A stretch of 64,000 bases of DNA, taken from positions 40,899,368 to 40,963,367 of the forward strand of contig CM055103.1 of NCBI GenBank assembly GCA_029204225.1, in the 5' to 3' direction. The DNA comes from Diphasiastrum complanatum. Taxonomy: Eukaryota; Streptophyta; Lycopodiopsida; Lycopodiales; Lycopodiaceae. This document shows, piece after piece, positions 62,741 through 64,000 of the stretch. The translations under genes were made by a program, and so were the position numbers. A model generated the notes under the pieces. That model was not told the DNA's origin. It saw only the letters and a list, made by a program, of their open reading frames with translations, and searched no databases. Within the stretch, counting starts at the first letter, position 1. Every line of letters begins with the position of its first letter.

Positions 62741-63398
62741 ACTAATACATGAATGTTCTATTTTGCAGTTAATACATGAATGTTCTATTTTGCAGTTAAC
62801 ATGAATGTCATTATTTGTTTTACTATCCCAGCCTTGATCCATGAGATCTGACAAAGTCTCATCTGATAAATCCTTGCAAACAAATAAAGTTGGTGTCCTA
62901 CCTAGCACTCGAGAACAAATCAACAAATGTATGCAATGAGATAAACCAACTTAGGTGGACACTTTTTGAGCCTATGCTTATCTTCATAGCATTTTTAATA
63001 TCAATGAGTAGCTTGCATCTCAAGGATTCAGAAACAATGCTGTCAGGAGTAGGCCACTCATCACTTTGAAAACTAGGCAATGGAATTGCTTCGAGCTTGC
63101 CAAAACCTCCATCTATTTGTGGCATATATAAAGATTCATAAAAATAGATACCACAATCTGCAACTTCCTTTGGACTTCTTCCTCTGTATTGCAGCTTTCC
63201 AACATCAGAGTGAATCACGTCTAATATGCCTACAAGTGATTGTGCGGGCTCCCATTCACTTATGTTATACTTGGGTTTGCAAATGACTTTCATTGTGCTT
63301 GTTTTTTCATGAACTCTTAATGTATAATCCATAAGGTTTGGTGACAACGAGAGCACTGTATTATTGATAAGCATGAATAGTGGCAAGATGTTTCTCAC
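62669..63398 (-). pseudogene. Reverse ORFs with DCG motif, possible protease C-terminus
   Basis: Frames 63398-62898 and 62926-62669 overlap. The first has EWEPAQSLVGILDVI and SPKEVADCGIYFYESLYMP, then RCKLLIDIKNAM. DCG followed by aromatic residues is what C48 proteases show around the catalytic Cys, and an Arg-rich helix often follows. Orientation is opposite to the HW block at 62.66 kb, so it would require an inversion. It may also be an unrelated ORF. Two direct copies of a word containing ATGAATGTTCTATTTTGCAG lie at 62751-62795. Confidence 0.4.
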
Positions 63399-63429
63399 AA
63401 AAGGAAGGGATCAAAACCTTCTCTCCCAC

Positions 63430-64000
63430 AGTGAAAATGGCTAGCATAAGAACACTCTTAGCATATGCTACGAGGTACAATCTAGAAATTCACCAGATTG
63501 ATGTCAAAGCAGCGTTGCTATATAGGAACAAGAAATTTATATGACACAGCCAGAAGGTTTTGTGGATGAGAATTATCCAGAATTTGTATGCAAACTGACA
63601 AAATGCAGTTATGGATTCAAAAAAGCTGCAAGAGCATGGCCCAGTAGAATTGATCTTTATCTTAAGTCAATCGGAATGCATGTCTTGTTATGACTGTAAT
63701 ATATATACAATCAAAGATGGTGACAGTTTTGTATACATGACACTGTTTGTTGATGATTCTCTAATAATAGGGAATTGCCTGAAATTAATCCAGAAAATAA
63801 AAACTCAGATATCTGATGAGTTTGACATTTTAGATCTTGGAGAAGCGCAAATATGTGTGGGACTGCAAATAGACAGGGACAGGTGCAGAGGGACTCTCAC
63901 CTAACACAAGAGAAATATGCGCTGAAGATTCTGAAAGATTACAAGATGACAAAGTGCAAAGAGAAATGCACAACTCCTATGGAAGCAGTAGCAAGATTGA
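63430..64000 (+). pseudogene. Ty1/copia reverse transcriptase, runs off window
   Basis: Forward frames begin IRTLLAYATRYNLEIHQIDVKAA (first catalytic Asp region) with stops at about 63540. Frame 63611-63904 holds the YVDD-equivalent LFVDDSLIIGN and ILDLGEAQICVGLQI. Its frames are broken, and the element continues past 64000. Confidence 0.88.

Overview
The window looks like nuclear DNA from a land plant with an AT-rich, transposon-laden genome. The evidence is one spliced plant-type ABC1 kinase gene, a decayed plant bHLH gene, many Ty1/copia fragments with methionine-tRNA-type primer sites, a Ty3/gypsy-like element, and long GA/CT microsatellites. I cannot place it more precisely. No rRNA, tRNA or CRISPR was seen, and nothing looks bacterial or organellar.

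Layout. 0.3-2.5 kb holds the 3' half of an ABC1K9-like gene, whose five exons join in frame. 2.5-10.7 kb is mostly non-coding, with microsatellites, short repeats and one unrecognised ORF pair (8.8-9.5 kb). 10.7-12.8 kb is a decayed copia copy. 12.8-20.7 kb is a gypsy-like element with LTRs, gag and protease but no visible polymerase. 20.7-38.6 kb is a nest of copia elements in both orientations. These include derivatives whose reverse transcriptase region is replaced by unrelated sequence, and one fairly complete copia element (33.1-37.4 kb) whose 3' end lies inverted nearby. 38.6-42.5 kb has no recognisable gene.

The most unusual content is a pair of related multi-gene elements in the same orientation at about 42.6-49.3 kb and 58.0-62.7 kb. 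Both have the same order: a spliced forward gene encoding a coiled-coil N-terminus and a putative transposase; a spliced reverse gene of unknown function; then a forward gene with a Ulp1/C48-like protease signature. Intron positions match between copies although the proteins are far diverged and both copies carry stops and broken splice sites. In the first copy the protease reading frame is preceded by a divergent histone H3-like (possibly CENH3-like) domain with an H3-type N-terminal tail. A roughly 18-bp motif recurs in both orientations around this H3/protease module.

Between and beside these elements lie a copia LTR with a gypsy integrase scrap (49.4-50.5 kb), a reverse-strand element with a DUF7869-like domain (50.6-52.2 kb), strong hairpins (52.2-52.3 kb), and a broken bHLH gene split by copia gag sequence (53.0-55.1 kb). 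The window ends inside another copia reverse transcriptase (63.4-64.0 kb). Apart from the ABC1K gene, nearly every coding region here is interrupted by stops or frameshifts.
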